Source of the DNA: Lentisphaerota bacterium
GTDB taxonomy: Bacteria > Verrucomicrobiota > Lentisphaeria > Victivallales > Victivallaceae
Length of the DNA: 61,910 nt
Reading direction: 5' to 3'
NCBI GenBank assembly: GCA_015061775.1
Contig: SUVY01000008.1
Coordinates: 1-61,910, forward strand
Below the pieces are notes generated by a model, which was not told the origin of the DNA, searched no databases, and saw nothing but the letters and a program-made list of their open reading frames with translations. How positions within the stretch are numbered: position 1 is the stretch's first letter; each line of letters opens with the position of its first letter. Positions 8,384 through 19,723 of the stretch are shown piece after piece. The translations under genes were made by a program, and so were the position numbers.

Positions 8384-9799
8384 TTATCCCTCGTAGGTAA
8401 ATCCGCTCTCATCGACCAGGAGCTGTTTGAGCTTGGTCAATGCCTGATTCTGGATCTGACGGACGCGCTCGCGGGTCCTGCCGATCTCCTGACTGACCTC
8501 CTCGAGGGTCAGGGGTCTGGAACCCTTCAAGCCGAAGCGCATCTCAAGGATGCGTCTTTCGCGCACATCGAGTTTATCGAGAAGATCCATCAGACGGAAG
8601 ACGGATTCAACGTCTCCGATGATCTGATCCGGAGTCTGGGCGTGGCGATCGGGAATGATATCCTGGAACTCACCCTCTTCACCCTGCTGGATGGGGTCAT
8701 TGAGACTGATGGTGCGCAGATCAGCAAGACGCAGACCGGCGACGGTGCGCTCGCTGAACTCCAGCTTCTCGGCGATCTCGGCGTCGGAGGGGTCACGTCC
8801 CAGCTCCTCGGCAAGACGCATACGCACAGTCTTGATTTTGTTGATCTTTCCTGCCGACTGCACAGGAATACGGATAGTGCGGCTCTGGTTGGCAAGCGCG
8901 CGGCGCATGGACTGCTTGATCCACCACGCGGCGTAACTGGAAAACTTCGCTCCCTTCTGAGGATCGAACTTCTCCACAGCGCGCATAAGACCGATGTTTC
9001 CCTCGCTGATGAGGTCGAGCAGAGGAAGTCCGAGACCCTTGAAGTCATGGGCGATCTTCACCACCAGACGCAAGTTTGCCTTGATAAGGGTGGTGCGGGC
9101 GTCCTCATGGCGGTAGTCATCGCTGCCGTGGATATCATTTGCAAGATCAGCCTCCTCTTTCTTGTTCACCAGAGGAATACGGGCGATCTCGGTCATATAG
9201 ACCTTCATGGTATCGTTCTTGTTTCCGGGAACGACTTTGGACTCGAGGGCGATCTTGCGCGCGGACTCTTTTTCCTGCTTGGTACGGAAGTTTCCCCCCA
9301 GAGCTTCAAGCTTGGCGGCGCGGGCACTCTCAGAGATCTCCTGGACTTTGGGAGTGAACTTCACCGGAGGCGCACAGACCTTCCTGATGACCAGTTTGTG
9401 TTTCACCGACGGATTGGGGTCGGCAGATATATCATTGGCATCAAAGTCATCATCGTCATCATCGTCATCATCCATGGACATGGCGCGCAGCTCCTCAAGC
9501 GAAGGCTCCGCGTTTTCAAGGTCGGCGATAACGTCGCTTTTGGTATCGCGCTCGATGGCGTCGAGTTCCTCTTCCATCTTGTCGATCTCGCTCTTATCGG
9601 GCTCATCAGCAACCGCTTCAGCCTTGCGGCGGCGGGGCTTGGCAGGAGCTTTCTCCGCGCTCTTCTCAGCGATTTCGGGCACAGCGGCAGTCTCAAGCTC
9701 TTCGGCCTGCTTTTTGGAGCTCTTTCTGCTCCGGGCAGGCTTTTTTTCGGTCATCTCTTCGTTTTCGGCATCCTTGTTCATTTCGGGTTGACCCCCCAT
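8384..9799 (-). CDS. rpoD: Primary sigma factor (sigma70 family)
   Basis: The 471-residue protein has region 1.2 (about 195-225), region 2 with [20 protein letters not shown] and [16 protein letters not shown] (about 250-301), region 3, and region 4 ending in a helix-turn-helix with [18 protein letters not shown]. The first 190 residues are low-complexity and charged, with nine consecutive aspartates (110-118) encoded by a GAT/GAC repeat, and replace a canonical region 1.1. A second ATG at 9781, ten bases after a G-run, could be the true start. Presence of all core regions marks it as the housekeeping sigma factor. Confidence 0.95.
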   Translation of the reverse strand: MGGQPEMNKDAENEEMTEKKPARSRKSSKKQAEELETAAVPEIAEKSAEKAPAKPRRRKAEAVADEPDKSEIDKMEEELDAIERDTKSDVIADLENAEPSLEELRAMSMDDDDDDDDDFDANDISADPNPSVKHKLVIRKVCAPPVKFTPKVQEISESARAAKLEALGGNFRTKQEKESARKIALESKVVPGNKNDTMKVYMTEIARIPLVNKKEEADLANDIHGSDDYRHEDARTTLIKANLRLVVKIAHDFKGLGLPLLDLISEGNIGLMRAVEKFDPQKGAKFSSYAAWWIKQSMRRALANQSRTIRIPVQSAGKINKIKTVRMRLAEELGRDPSDAEIAEKLEFSERTVAGLRLADLRTISLNDPIQQGEEGEFQDIIPDRHAQTPDQIIGDVESVFRLMDLLDKLDVRERRILEMRFGLKGSRPLTLEEVSQEIGRTRERVRQIQNQALTKLKQLLVDESGFTYEG

Positions 9800-9846
9800 T
9801 TTAAAATTTTTACTTAATATTTTTTGTAAATTTTTCAGTTCCGGTA

Positions 9847-9875
9847 TTTCAAAAAACGCAAAAGTGGGTTATACT
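9847..9875 (+). promoter_or_regulatory. Possible mfd promoter
   Basis: TTTCAA (9847-9852) and TATACT (9870-9875) are 17 bases apart, about 115 bases before the mfd ATG. The -10 is good; the -35 is weak. Confidence 0.4.
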
Positions 9876-9992
9876 AAACAAGTGTCATTTCCCTGATACC
9901 GCAAAGGCGGTGTGTCTTTTGAGATATACCGTAAACATACATACTCAAATATCAGTATAAACGATTGAAGATTTTTATCAAGCAGTTTTTTG

Positions 9993-12900
9993 ATGATTTT
10001 GCAAAAAAAATTGAAAGATTTTCTGTTTTCACCTCAAAAAAAGGGTGAAAATTTTTATACCGACGTCACAAAAGAGGCGGCGGCACCGCTGTTTCTGCAC
10101 CTTTTGCACGGTTCAGGAAATCCCCGCAGCGTGCTTATCTTTCCCGACACGGCGTGGGCGGAAAACACCGCCCGGGAAATCGAAGAATTGTTTCATCTTG
10201 CCGGAATAGACGCTCCGCGCATATACCAGCTTCCGGAGGCGGGACGCGGCAGAGCGATATACTCAGGAAGCGAGACCCGCCGCGCGCGGGTGCTCAACGC
10301 CGCACTCAACGGCAACTTCGATATCATTGCCGGAAGCGTCAACGCCCTGTTCGGTCCTGCTCCGCTTCCGGATGTCACAAGAAAATCTCTGCTCATCCTG
10401 AAACCCGGAATGGTGATATCTCCGGCGGAGCTGCTGGCAAAACTCGTAGATATCGACTATGATGACGAATACGAATCGACCGTTCCGGGAGAGTTTGCCC
10501 GCCGCGGAGGCATCGTTGACGTTTACAGTCCGGCGCACGATTTCCCCTGCCGCATCGAATATTTCGGAGACGAAATAGAGAGTCTGCGCTCCTTTGATCC
10601 GGTCTCCCAGCGTTCCACGGGAAAACTCGAAGAGTACCGCATAATCGGCAGAGGAGGCGTCACCGCCGGAGGTGCTTCTGAAGGAGATATTTTCTCCTAC
10701 TTCCAGGATAATATGCCGTCTCTCTTCATCTTCCATCCGGACGCCTGCCGGGAAAAGCTGGAAAAATTTGCCGGCTCCGAACTGCTCAAACGCTTCGATG
10801 AGCTCAACTCCGGGTACCGCGACAAAGAGTTGACCAATTATTTTTATCAGATATCCACCAATCCGGACGTGGACTCTGTGAGCTCACCAGTCTCGCCGTT
10901 TTCCGCAGAGCTCATCAGCGGAGACGAAGCACAGAAACTGCATATCAGAAACGAAGTGGAGGAAAAACTTGTCCGCCAGCAGATGGAAAACATCCTCGCT
11001 TCCGGCTCCCTGCTCTGCCTGTCGCGGCACGGAGAGGATATTCCGGAAATATCCCGCTGGTGCAAGACCCATCTTTCAGGAGCTAAAAACATCGCATTTG
11101 CCTCTGCCGATATCTCCCGCGGGTTCAAAATCGACTCCTGCCAATGTGCCGTTGTCACACTGTTTGATTTGAACCGGGCGGGTTTCCGTCATGAGGAGGC
11201 TGATGAGAACGCCAGCCACATCCTCGAAGAGCTGCAAGTACCGCAGACCGACAACTCTGCGCTCCAGAAAAAGGATGAGGATATCCACCTTGCCGACCTC
11301 GAGAGCGGAGACCTCGCCGTCCATATCGACCACGGAATAGGTATATTCAGAGGCTTCAAAACCCTGGTCAGCAACGGACTCGAACGCGAAGTCATCGTCA
11401 TGGAGTACAAAGATGGTCAGCTGCTCTACGTTCCGCTGCTGTCAGCTCACAAAATCAGCCGATATCTCGGCAGTCCGGGAAAAGTTCCGCTCCACCGCCT
11501 CGGCTCGCAGCGTTGGAACAAAGATAAAGAAAACGCCCGCCGCGGAGTTCGCTGTTATGCGGCAGATATGCTCCGTATGCAGGCGGTCCGCCAGACGGTT
11601 CCGGGACTTGCCATGTCGGACAAAGTGCCGAACTGGAAAAGTTTTCTGCGTGCCTTCACCTTTGAAGACACTCCGGATCAGACCCGCGCCACAGCCGAGA
11701 TAGTCAGGGACATGACGTCCGGCACTCCGATGGACCGTCTGCTCTGCGGAGACGTGGGCTACGGAAAAACCGAAGTCGCCATGCGCGCCGCCTTCATCGC
11801 AGTCGCCAACGGATATCAAGTCGCGGTACTGGCTCCGACCACAGTGCTTGCCGAGCAGCATTACCGCAGTTTCCTCGAAAGGTTCAGGGGGTATCCTGTA
11901 ACGATAGAGGTACTCAACCGCTACCGTTCAGGCTCCGACACGGCGCGAGTGACCGAACACCTTGCTTCCGGAGGCATCGACATTGTGATCGGAACCCACC
12001 GTCTGTGCGGAAAAAACATCAAATTCAAGAACCTCGGACTCGTAGTGATCGACGAAGAGCAGCGCTTCGGAGTAAACCACAAAGAGCGTCTGCGCCGTTT
12101 CAGAACTGAAGTCGATGTGCTTGCCATGAGCGCGACTCCGATTCCGAGAACGCTCTATCTCGCCATGGCGGGAGCAAGGGATCTGAGTACGCTCACCACA
12201 GCCCCTAAACTGCGTACTCCTGTCCGAACGGTCATCGCTCCGGAAGACCTCAAGCTTGCCGCAAATGCGATCAGGACAGAACTCGCCCGCGGAGGTCAGG
12301 TCTATTATCTGCACAACCGCGTGGCATCCATCGACCGCCGCGCCGACCGCCTGAGAGAGATGCTTCCGGAGTGCCGCATAGAGGTCGCACACGCACAGAT
12401 GGCTCCGGAAGAGCTCGAAGAGGTCATGCGCGACTTCGTCCACGGAAAAATCGACTGCCTTGTATCAACTACTATTATTGAGTCCGGTCTCGATGTTCCC
12501 AACGCCAACACCATGATAATCGAGAGAGCCGACCGTTTCGGACTTGCTGAACTCTATCAGTTGCGGGGACGTGTCGGACGCTCCACGAGTCAGGCGTACT
12601 CATACATGTTTCTGCCCAAAGATCAGATCGTGACCTCCGATGCCCGCAAGCGGCTCGCGGCGTTGAAACGCTGCACCACCCAGGGAGCGGGATTTCAGCT
12701 CGCCCTGCGCGACCTTGAAATACGCGGTTCGGGCAATCTCCTCGGAGCTGAGCAGTCCGGACACCTCAACCTTATCGGCTTTGACCTCTACTGCCATTTG
12801 CTCAAAGTCGAAGTCGCCCGCCTCGCCGGAAAAGAGCTGAAGTTTGCCCACGAAGTCAATGTCGGAATCGATTTCGTCGTATTCGCCAGAGCAAAACACA

Positions 12901-13295
12901 ATAAAGGTATGCTCTGTGCGCTCTTTCCCTCTGACTATATAGAAGGAGAGCGTCTCCGCGTCGAAGCCTACCGCAGACTTGCCCATATAGAGACGCTCGC
13001 AGAGCTGGATGATTTCAAAATCGAGCTTGCCGACCGCTTCGGAAAACTTCCGGAGGAGTCGGAAAACCTCTTTGAAGTCACCCGTCTGCGCATCATGGGA
13101 CAGATGGCAAATCTGAGAAGCATAAATGTAGTTGACGGAGTTGTGATATTACAGACCCTCAACGACGAAGTGTTCCGCGATGAGCGGGGGAAGCGTCCTG
13201 TTCTCGATATGCGCGATCCCGTGAAACTGCGTCTCGTTCACCTTAAAGAGATTTTAAAGAAAGCTATAAAGAGATACTCCGATGCCACAGCCTGA
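9993..13295 (+). CDS. mfd: Transcription-repair coupling factor
   Basis: The 1100-residue Mfd displaces stalled RNA polymerase and recruits UvrA. It has the UvrB-homology module at the N terminus (SETRRARVLNAAL, YESTVPGEFARRGGIVDVY), an RNA-polymerase-interacting domain around DLAVHIDHGIGIF (about 440-452), and the RecG-like motor with Walker A GDVGYGKT (about 586-593), Walker B DEEQ (about 686-689), MSATPIPRTLYLA and QLRGRVGRS, then the C-terminal TRCF domain. ATG at 9993 is chosen over the TTG just before it; neither has a clear ribosome binding site. The 3' end overlaps the PHP gene by 14 bases. Confidence 0.97.
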   Translation: MILQKKLKDFLFSPQKKGENFYTDVTKEAAAPLFLHLLHGSGNPRSVLIFPDTAWAENTAREIEELFHLAGIDAPRIYQLPEAGRGRAIYSGSETRRARVLNAALNGNFDIIAGSVNALFGPAPLPDVTRKSLLILKPGMVISPAELLAKLVDIDYDDEYESTVPGEFARRGGIVDVYSPAHDFPCRIEYFGDEIESLRSFDPVSQRSTGKLEEYRIIGRGGVTAGGASEGDIFSYFQDNMPSLFIFHPDACREKLEKFAGSELLKRFDELNSGYRDKELTNYFYQISTNPDVDSVSSPVSPFSAELISGDEAQKLHIRNEVEEKLVRQQMENILASGSLLCLSRHGEDIPEISRWCKTHLSGAKNIAFASADISRGFKIDSCQCAVVTLFDLNRAGFRHEEADENASHILEELQVPQTDNSALQKKDEDIHLADLESGDLAVHIDHGIGIFRGFKTLVSNGLEREVIVMEYKDGQLLYVPLLSAHKISRYLGSPGKVPLHRLGSQRWNKDKENARRGVRCYAADMLRMQAVRQTVPGLAMSDKVPNWKSFLRAFTFEDTPDQTRATAEIVRDMTSGTPMDRLLCGDVGYGKTEVAMRAAFIAVANGYQVAVLAPTTVLAEQHYRSFLERFRGYPVTIEVLNRYRSGSDTARVTEHLASGGIDIVIGTHRLCGKNIKFKNLGLVVIDEEQRFGVNHKERLRRFRTEVDVLAMSATPIPRTLYLAMAGARDLSTLTTAPKLRTPVRTVIAPEDLKLAANAIRTELARGGQVYYLHNRVASIDRRADRLREMLPECRIEVAHAQMAPEELEEVMRDFVHGKIDCLVSTTIIESGLDVPNANTMIIERADRFGLAELYQLRGRVGRSTSQAYSYMFLPKDQIVTSDARKRLAALKRCTTQGAGFQLALRDLEIRGSGNLLGAEQSGHLNLIGFDLYCHLLKVEVARLAGKELKFAHEVNVGIDFVVFARAKHNKGMLCALFPSDYIEGERLRVEAYRRLAHIETLAELDDFKIELADRFGKLPEESENLFEVTRLRIMGQMANLRSINVVDGVVILQTLNDEVFRDERGKRPVLDMRDPVKLRLVHLKEILKKAIKRYSDATA

Positions 13296-14160
13296 AGAAC
13301 CTATTTACGGACACATTGATTTGCACACCCACAGTTTTTATTCGGACGGCAGCGGCTCTCCGCGTGAACTGCTCGAGGAGGCGAAACGCAAGGGGCTCTC
13401 CGCAGTCGCTCTGACTGACCACGATACGGTTGCCGGAATTCCTGATCTGCTCGATGCCGCAAAAGATTTTCCGGAGCTCGAGGCAATCCCGGGAGTTGAG
13501 CTCTCAAGCGTCTATGCCGCGCGCGAGCTGCATATCGTGGGGTTGTGGATAGACCACACCTCTGAAGAACTTATCTCCTACCTTGAAGAGCAGCGCGTAA
13601 AACGGTGCAGCCGCAACGAGACTATGCGCAAAAAACTTGCCTCGCTCGGATTTCCCTTCGACTGGGACGAACCGGAGTTTGCCCAAGTGGAGTTTTCCAA
13701 TATCGGCAGACCGCATATCGCCAATGTCATGTGCCGCAAATACGGTTTTGACACTCCGCAAACGGTGTTTGAAAAACTCATCGGCCACAACCGTCCGGCA
13801 TACGTGAGAAGAGACCTTCCCTGCCCGGCACAGGCGATAGCCGCCATCCGCAGCGCAGGGGGCGTCGCAGTCTGGGCGCACCCGACCTACCGCGAAAAGA
13901 ACGAGCGCAACTTCGTCAAAAAAATGGCGAAACGTCTCGCCGCAAGCGGTCTCGGAGGCATCGAAGCCTACTATACATTGTTCGGTCCGAATGAGACAAG
14001 AATGGTCACCGAGATCGCCGAACTCACCGGACTCGCAAAATCCGGAGGCAGCGATTGGCACGGCAAAAACTCTCCGGAAACCGAAGTCGGCACCGGAAAG
14101 GGTGGATTGCGTGTTCCGGATTCTCTCCTCGAAGAGCTGCGCCGCTTCAGAAATGTGTGA
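13282..14160 (+). CDS. PHP-domain metal-dependent phosphoesterase
   Basis: The 292-residue protein shows the full PHP metal set: H15 and H17 in HTHSFYSDG, D22, DHD at 46-48, E73, H84, H145 in GRPHIA, H200 in WAHP, and D258/H260 in SDWHG. This matches the TrpH/YciV group (RNase AM, 3',5'-nucleotide bisphosphate phosphatase) rather than a polymerase PHP domain. It probably hydrolyses pAp or short RNA 5' ends. Its start overlaps mfd, so the two are translationally coupled. Confidence 0.88.
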   Translation: MPQPEEPIYGHIDLHTHSFYSDGSGSPRELLEEAKRKGLSAVALTDHDTVAGIPDLLDAAKDFPELEAIPGVELSSVYAARELHIVGLWIDHTSEELISYLEEQRVKRCSRNETMRKKLASLGFPFDWDEPEFAQVEFSNIGRPHIANVMCRKYGFDTPQTVFEKLIGHNRPAYVRRDLPCPAQAIAAIRSAGGVAVWAHPTYREKNERNFVKKMAKRLAASGLGGIEAYYTLFGPNETRMVTEIAELTGLAKSGGSDWHGKNSPETEVGTGKGGLRVPDSLLEELRRFRNV

Positions 14161-14168
14161 CACACTCC

Positions 14169-14217
14169 TGTCGCACCAACCCAAAGTGCGACAATGTGCC
14201 CACTCAAAAGTGCGACA
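14169..14217 (+). promoter_or_regulatory. Candidate upstream activator sites for dnaK
   Basis: The 8-mer GTGCGACA occurs at 14186-14193 and 14210-14217, and in inverted form (TGTCGCAC) at 14169-14176. The two direct copies are 24 bp apart and both extend into a TGTG. They sit about 85-135 bp upstream of the predicted transcription start, the usual place for a sigma54 activator. Confidence 0.5.
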
Positions 14218-14278
14218 TTGTGACGCACTTGGCATAAAAAACGTATTATTTTCCCATTTTTTCTTCTTTTTGGCACGT

Positions 14279-14294
14279 TGGCACGGCACTTGCT
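14279..14294 (+). promoter_or_regulatory. Sigma54 (RpoN) promoter of dnaK
   Basis: TGGCACGGCACTTGCT matches the -24/-12 consensus TGGCACG-N4-TTGCW exactly, with GG at 14280-14281 and GC at 14292-14293. Transcription would start near 14305, about 63 bases before the dnaK ATG. No CIRCE element or sigma32-like promoter is seen in this gap. A second, partial TGGCACG lies at 14271. Confidence 0.75.
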
Positions 14295-14367
14295 CATTGA
14301 GACAGTGTCAACAAAGCAACTTTTAACGGAGCCGCATAAAAGCTCCAAACATCAAGGAGAAAAAATT

Positions 14368-16263
<1,896 letters not shown>

Positions 16264-16280
16264 TAAAGAGTACATAGTCT

Positions 16281-16303
16281 CCGCCGGATACTTTTTCCGG
16301 CGG
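16281..16303 (+). terminator. Hairpin between dnaK and groES
   Basis: CCGCCGGA (16281-16288) pairs with TCCGGCGG (16296-16303). A T-run follows only after about ten bases, so this is a weak terminator or an RNA-stability hairpin that may let groESL be read partly from dnaK. Confidence 0.5.
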
Positions 16304-16369
16304 GGGGAATTATTTTTTGATTACACAAAAACGATATAGTGCATCAACAACCATAAAGGAGACTACAAA

Positions 16370-16666
16370 ATGGCTAATGCAAACATCAAACCGCTCGGCG
16401 ACCGCGTCCTGCTTGAGATCTGCGAGAACACCGAGGAAATGAAGGGCGGAATCCTTATTCCCGACAGCGCAAAAGAGAAACCCCAGGAGTACAAAGTCAT
16501 CGCTCTGGGAACCGGCAAAAACGACGATGCCGGCAACAAGATCCCCTTCGATGTCAAAGAAGGCGATATCGTTCTCACCAGCCGTTACGGCGGAACCGAA
16601 GTCAAAGTCGGCGGTAAAGAGTACAAAATCGTGGCGCAGGACGATATCCTCGCTGTGATCGGATGA
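16370..16666 (+). CDS. groES: Co-chaperonin GroES (Hsp10)
   Basis: The 98-residue protein has the Hsp10 fold signature [10 protein letters not shown] near the start, the mobile loop [16 protein letters not shown], and the C-terminal [16 protein letters not shown]. An AAGGAG site precedes the ATG by eight bases. It caps GroEL and is 31 bases upstream of it. No CIRCE repeat is present upstream. A TATAGT hexamer near 16333 could serve as a -10, but its -35 is poor. Confidence 0.97.
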   Translation: MANANIKPLGDRVLLEICENTEEMKGGILIPDSAKEKPQEYKVIALGTGKNDDAGNKIPFDVKEGDIVLTSRYGGTEVKVGGKEYKIVAQDDILAVIG

Positions 16667-16697
16667 TATAATCTAATTTTACAGGAGTATTTTTATT

Positions 16698-18329
16698 ATG
16701 GCTAAACAGCTTGTTTTTTCAGATGAAGCCCGCAAGGGCGTTCTCGAAGGCGTGACCCTGCTCTCCAAAGCAGTCAAAGCCACTCTCGGTCCCCGCGGCC
16801 GCAACGTTGTCATCGACAAGAAATTCGGCGCTCCCGCCATCACCAAAGACGGTGTTTCCGTTGCTAAAGAGATCGAACTGCAGTGCCCCTTTGCCAACAT
16901 CGGTGCCCAGATGGTCAAAGCCGTCGCCAGCAAGACCAACGACATCGCCGGTGACGGAACCACCACCGCGACCGTCCTCGCTGAGGCGATCTACCGCGAA
17001 GGCCTCAAGAACGTCACCGCCGGAAGCAACCCCATGGGTCTCAAACGCGGCATCGACAAGGCTGTCGAAGCGATCACTGCTGAGATCGCCAAACTCTCCG
17101 TCGGCGTGAGCGACAAAGTTGCCCAGGTTGCAACCATCTCCGCCAACGGCGACACCACCATCGGAAACATCATCGCCGATGCCATGGCTAAAGTCGGTCA
17201 GGAAGGAACCATCACCGTCGAAGAGGCAAAGACCCTCGAGACCACCCTCGACGTCGTCGAAGGTATGCAGTTCGACAAGGGATATCTCTCCCCCTACTTC
17301 GCCACCGATGCTGAGTCCATGGAGGCCAACCTCGAGGACGCCTACATCCTCATCCACGAGAAGAAGATCAGCAATCTCAACGATATGCTTCCGCTGCTCC
17401 AGGCAGTTGCCAAAGAGGGCAAACCCATGCTCATCATCGCCGAGGATGTCGAGGGAGAGGCTCTCGCAACTCTGGTCATCAACAGCATGCGCGGAATCCT
17501 CAAAGTCTGCGCCGTCAAGGCTCCGGGCTTCGGCGACCGCCGCAAGGCCATGCTCCAGGACATCGCCGTTCTGACCGGCGGAACCTGCATCACCGAGGAT
17601 CTCGGACTCAAGCTTGAGAACGTCACCATCGCCCAGCTCGGAAGAGCAAAACGCATCACCGTTTCCAAAGAGAACACCACCATCGTCGAGGGCATGGGCA
17701 GCCAGGATGCCATCATGGGCCGCGTCGCCCAGATCCGCCGCGAGATCGAAGAGACCAGCAGCGACTATGATCGTGAGAAGCTCCAGGAGCGTCTTGCCAA
17801 GCTCGCCGGCGGAGTCGCCGTCATCAACGTCGGTGCCGCCACCGAGACTGAGATGAAAGAGAAGAAAGACCGCGTCGATGACGCTCTGCACGCCACCCGC
17901 GCTGCCGTCGAAGAGGGAATCGTTCCCGGAGGCGGTGTCGCTCTGGTCCGCGCTGCTGCTGTCCTCAAGAACCTGAAGCTCGAGGGAGACGAGGCTATCG
18001 GTGCTGCCATCATCGAGCGCGCCGTCGAAGAGCCGCTCCGTCAGCTCGCCGTCAACGGCGGCTTCGAGGGCGGAGTCGTCGTCGAAAACGTCAAAGCCGG
18101 TAAAGACAACTACGGTTTCAACGTTGCCACCGGTGAGTACGTCGATATGATCAAATGCGGTATCCTCGATCCCGCCAAAGTCACCCGTTCAGCTCTCCAG
18201 AACGCAGCCAGCATCGCCGGACTGCTCCTCACCACCGAGTGCGTCATCACCGACGCCAAAGAGGACAAAGAGCCCGCTATGCCCGCAGGCGGCATGGGTG
18301 GAATGGGCGGCATGGGCGGCATGATGTGA
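16698..18329 (+). CDS. groEL: Chaperonin GroEL (Hsp60)
   Basis: The 543-residue protein carries the ATP-binding segments [13 protein letters not shown] and [18 protein letters not shown], the apical domain, [12 protein letters not shown] and the flexible GGM-repeat C terminus. Length and motifs are typical. Codon choice is extremely biased, as expected for a very highly expressed gene. The transcript ends at the intrinsic terminator 34 bases downstream. Confidence 0.98.
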   Translation: MAKQLVFSDEARKGVLEGVTLLSKAVKATLGPRGRNVVIDKKFGAPAITKDGVSVAKEIELQCPFANIGAQMVKAVASKTNDIAGDGTTTATVLAEAIYREGLKNVTAGSNPMGLKRGIDKAVEAITAEIAKLSVGVSDKVAQVATISANGDTTIGNIIADAMAKVGQEGTITVEEAKTLETTLDVVEGMQFDKGYLSPYFATDAESMEANLEDAYILIHEKKISNLNDMLPLLQAVAKEGKPMLIIAEDVEGEALATLVINSMRGILKVCAVKAPGFGDRRKAMLQDIAVLTGGTCITEDLGLKLENVTIAQLGRAKRITVSKENTTIVEGMGSQDAIMGRVAQIRREIEETSSDYDREKLQERLAKLAGGVAVINVGAATETEMKEKKDRVDDALHATRAAVEEGIVPGGGVALVRAAAVLKNLKLEGDEAIGAAIIERAVEEPLRQLAVNGGFEGGVVVENVKAGKDNYGFNVATGEYVDMIKCGILDPAKVTRSALQNAASIAGLLLTTECVITDAKEDKEPAMPAGGMGGMGGMGGMM

Positions 18330-18362
18330 TCCATCAGCGTCCATCGCTCAAGTCAATACAAT

Positions 18363-18403
18363 AAAAGCTGCTGCAGAACTCAACGTTTTGCAGCAGCTTT
18401 TTT
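18363..18403 (+). terminator. Intrinsic terminator of groESL
   Basis: AAAGCTGCTGCA pairs with TGCAGCAGCTTT around a 13-base loop and is followed by a T-run. Confidence 0.9.
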
Positions 18404-18434
18404 GTATATGCTGTTAATGATATTGGGATATGAT

Positions 18435-18525
18435 GCGGGGGAAGGGCGAAACTTCTTTTCGCGGGAAAAGAAGTTTCGCCCTTCCCCCGCGCCCCCATCC
18501 CACTTCAAGAAAAGCGGGATACTTT
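18435..18525 (+). repeat. Palindromic repeat family 1, copy 2
   Basis: Perfect 25-bp arms at 18435-18459 and 18466-18490 enclose CGCGGG. The C-rich stretch and TTCAAGAAAAGCGG tail with TACTTT follow to 18525. Nothing else is recognised between it and the next terminator. Confidence 0.85.
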
Positions 18526-18578
18526 GTTAAATGCCTCGCTGTTCTTACTGACATTTCTCCATACAGGGAAAATACCTA

Positions 18579-18612
18579 TAAAAAAAGCGGCAGAGGATTT
18601 CACCCTGCCGCT
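18579..18612 (-). terminator. Intrinsic terminator for the lipoprotein gene
   Basis: On the minus strand AGCGGCAGGG pairs with CCTCTGCCGCT around TGAAAT and runs into six or more U residues, about 24 bp after the stop at 18636. Confidence 0.85.
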
Positions 18613-18635
18613 GCTGAAAAATAATCCGTTCTATA

Positions 18636-18965
18636 TCAACGTTTAATCTTCCAATCTCCATTGACTTTTTTAAGCGGAACCTCAAGTTCCATAATTGTCT
18701 CAACGGTAACCTTTGCTTCATTTCCGTCGATTTTCACTGCTATCGGTTTCATAGAACTCAATGACTTATATCCTGTTTTGTCTTCTTTGCACATATCTAT
18801 GATATCGCTTTCGCTCATATTGATCATACACTCAGAAGCAGTTTTATAATCATGTTTTTTTACTGCTTTTGAAAATTTGGTAACGACCTTTTCAGGTTTA
18901 TCTCCGCATCCAGTCAACAGCACACAAGAAAAAACAACCGCAAACAACATTACTATATTTTTCAT
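18636..18965 (-). CDS. Small lipoprotein, DUF4878/NTF2-like
   Basis: The 109-residue product has a lipoprotein signal peptide ending LLTGC (lipidated Cys20). The mature part begins GDKPEKVVTKFSKAVKKHDYKTASE and ends PLKKVNGDWKIKR. That pattern, a helix with repeated use of a small polar face and a final 'dWKI' strand, is typical of DUF4878-type NTF2-fold lipoproteins. Ligand and role are unknown. GGAG lies nine bases upstream. It is the second gene of a two-gene operon with 18989-19366 and is followed by a terminator. Confidence 0.75.
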   Translation of the reverse strand: MKNIVMLFAVVFSCVLLTGCGDKPEKVVTKFSKAVKKHDYKTASECMINMSESDIIDMCKEDKTGYKSLSSMKPIAVKIDGNEAKVTVETIMELEVPLKKVNGDWKIKR

Positions 18966-18988
18966 TTTAGATACTCCTTTATTTTTGA

Positions 18989-19366
18989 TTAAAACAATGA
19001 TGAAAAACTGAAAGCAAGCGAACCTACTGCCTCATATCCCGCAGCCACCACGCCGACAGCGCGATACAAACTTGCTGCAATAATACCTTTAGCAGAAATT
19101 GCGCCAACGGTTGCAAATCCGACACCTGCAAGGCAAATATTGATAACACCTATTGAAACAGCTCCTGTAGATACAAGACCGATAGAGACTATTCCCTTTG
19201 ACAGAAATCCCACAGAAATGATTCCAGTAGCATTATCGCCGACTGCAATAATACCTTTGGCATTTCCGATTTTCTCGCCGTTTGCCTCGTCAGGACCGAT
19301 TGCAATAGACCACAATGGTAAACCATTCAGCTCTACCGGACATTTGTTTCTGATTGAATAATTCAT
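18989..19366 (-). CDS. Glycine-periodic decapeptide repeat protein
   Basis: The 125-residue protein has an N-terminal 30 residues with NKCPVELNGLPLWSIAIGP, then about seven decapeptide units of the type G-I-I-A/S-V-G-x-x-A/S-x (for example GIISVGFLSK, GIVSIGLVST). No charged residues occur within most units. Such ten-residue Gly/small/aliphatic periodicity could form a stacked beta-solenoid or tightly packed membrane hairpins; I cannot decide which. AAGGAG precedes the ATG. It is the first gene of a two-gene operon with the NTF2-like lipoprotein. No function is assigned. Confidence 0.7.
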   Translation of the reverse strand: MNYSIRNKCPVELNGLPLWSIAIGPDEANGEKIGNAKGIIAVGDNATGIISVGFLSKGIVSIGLVSTGAVSIGVINICLAGVGFATVGAISAKGIIAASLYRAVGVVAAGYEAVGSLAFSFSSLF

Positions 19367-19518
19367 ACACTTCTCCTTTTTTTGTTATCCGGCATAACAC
19401 AAGCCGGTTTTCGCAATTACTGTTGCCGAAACAGAAAACGGAGAAAAAAAAAGCCCCCCGCCCTGCTTATCAGCAGCAGACTGGAAGCGTAATAAAAAAC
19501 CGAACGCTTCCTCATATT
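19367..19518. other. Leader or spacer between candidate RNA and repeat-protein gene
   Basis: No gene is supported. An inverted repeat (CCGGCATAACACAAGCCGG) lies at 19390 and a small CTGCT/AGCAG hairpin followed on the minus strand by a long U-run lies around 19450-19490, which may end the transcript that starts upstream. Confidence 0.4.
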
Positions 19519-19660
19519 GCGCGAGAGGTCCGACCAAGAACCTGCCATTCCCATATGCAGAAGCGCCCGGAAAAACTGTGTCAAGACACAATCCATCCGA
19601 GTACAATCCGTCCAACGGGAACAGCAAATACATTTTTGAAATTTGGTCGGTTTCTCGCGC
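19519..19660 (-). ncRNA. Candidate rod-shaped RNA, 6S-like
   Basis: Read on the minus strand, nested helices form one long rod: GCGCGAGA (19653-19660) with 19519-19526; CCGACCAA (19643-19650 complement) with 19530-19537; a 17/6-base asymmetric bubble; GCUGUUCCC (19617-19625 complement) with GGGAAUGGC; a second internal loop; and a helix of about 13 pairs capped by CUUG. Several pairs are G-U wobbles that become A-C mismatches on the plus strand, so the minus strand is the likely RNA. A TATATT lies at the right distance for a start at the closing stem. Shape and bubble recall 6S RNA, but the length (about 142 nt) is short and no sequence motif proves it. Confidence 0.4.
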
Positions 19661-19669
19661 ATTTGCCGA

Positions 19670-19675
19670 AATATA
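19670..19675 (-). promoter_or_regulatory. -10 element before the rod-shaped RNA
   Basis: TATATT on the minus strand lies about nine bases before the closing stem. No good -35 is seen 16-18 bases upstream. Confidence 0.35.
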
Positions 19676-19723
19676 GCGGATTTACAAACAACTGCAGCCG
19701 TTTATAAAAAACAACTGCTCTAT

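Noticed and set aside
8351-9817. 488-codon open frame antisense to rpoD
   Set aside because: It mirrors rpoD almost base for base; strong codon bias of the real gene leaves the opposite strand open. No ribosome binding site or protein motif.
14161-14367. CIRCE/HrcA site upstream of dnaK
   Set aside because: The inverted TGTCGCAC/GTGCGACA looks like a dyad but does not match TTAGCACTC-N9-GAGTGCTAA in sequence or spacing.
16719-17891. 390-codon open frame antisense to groEL, and similar ones opposite dnaK, argD and aroB
   Set aside because: Low-complexity Asp/Gly/Val-rich translations typical of shadows of highly biased genes.
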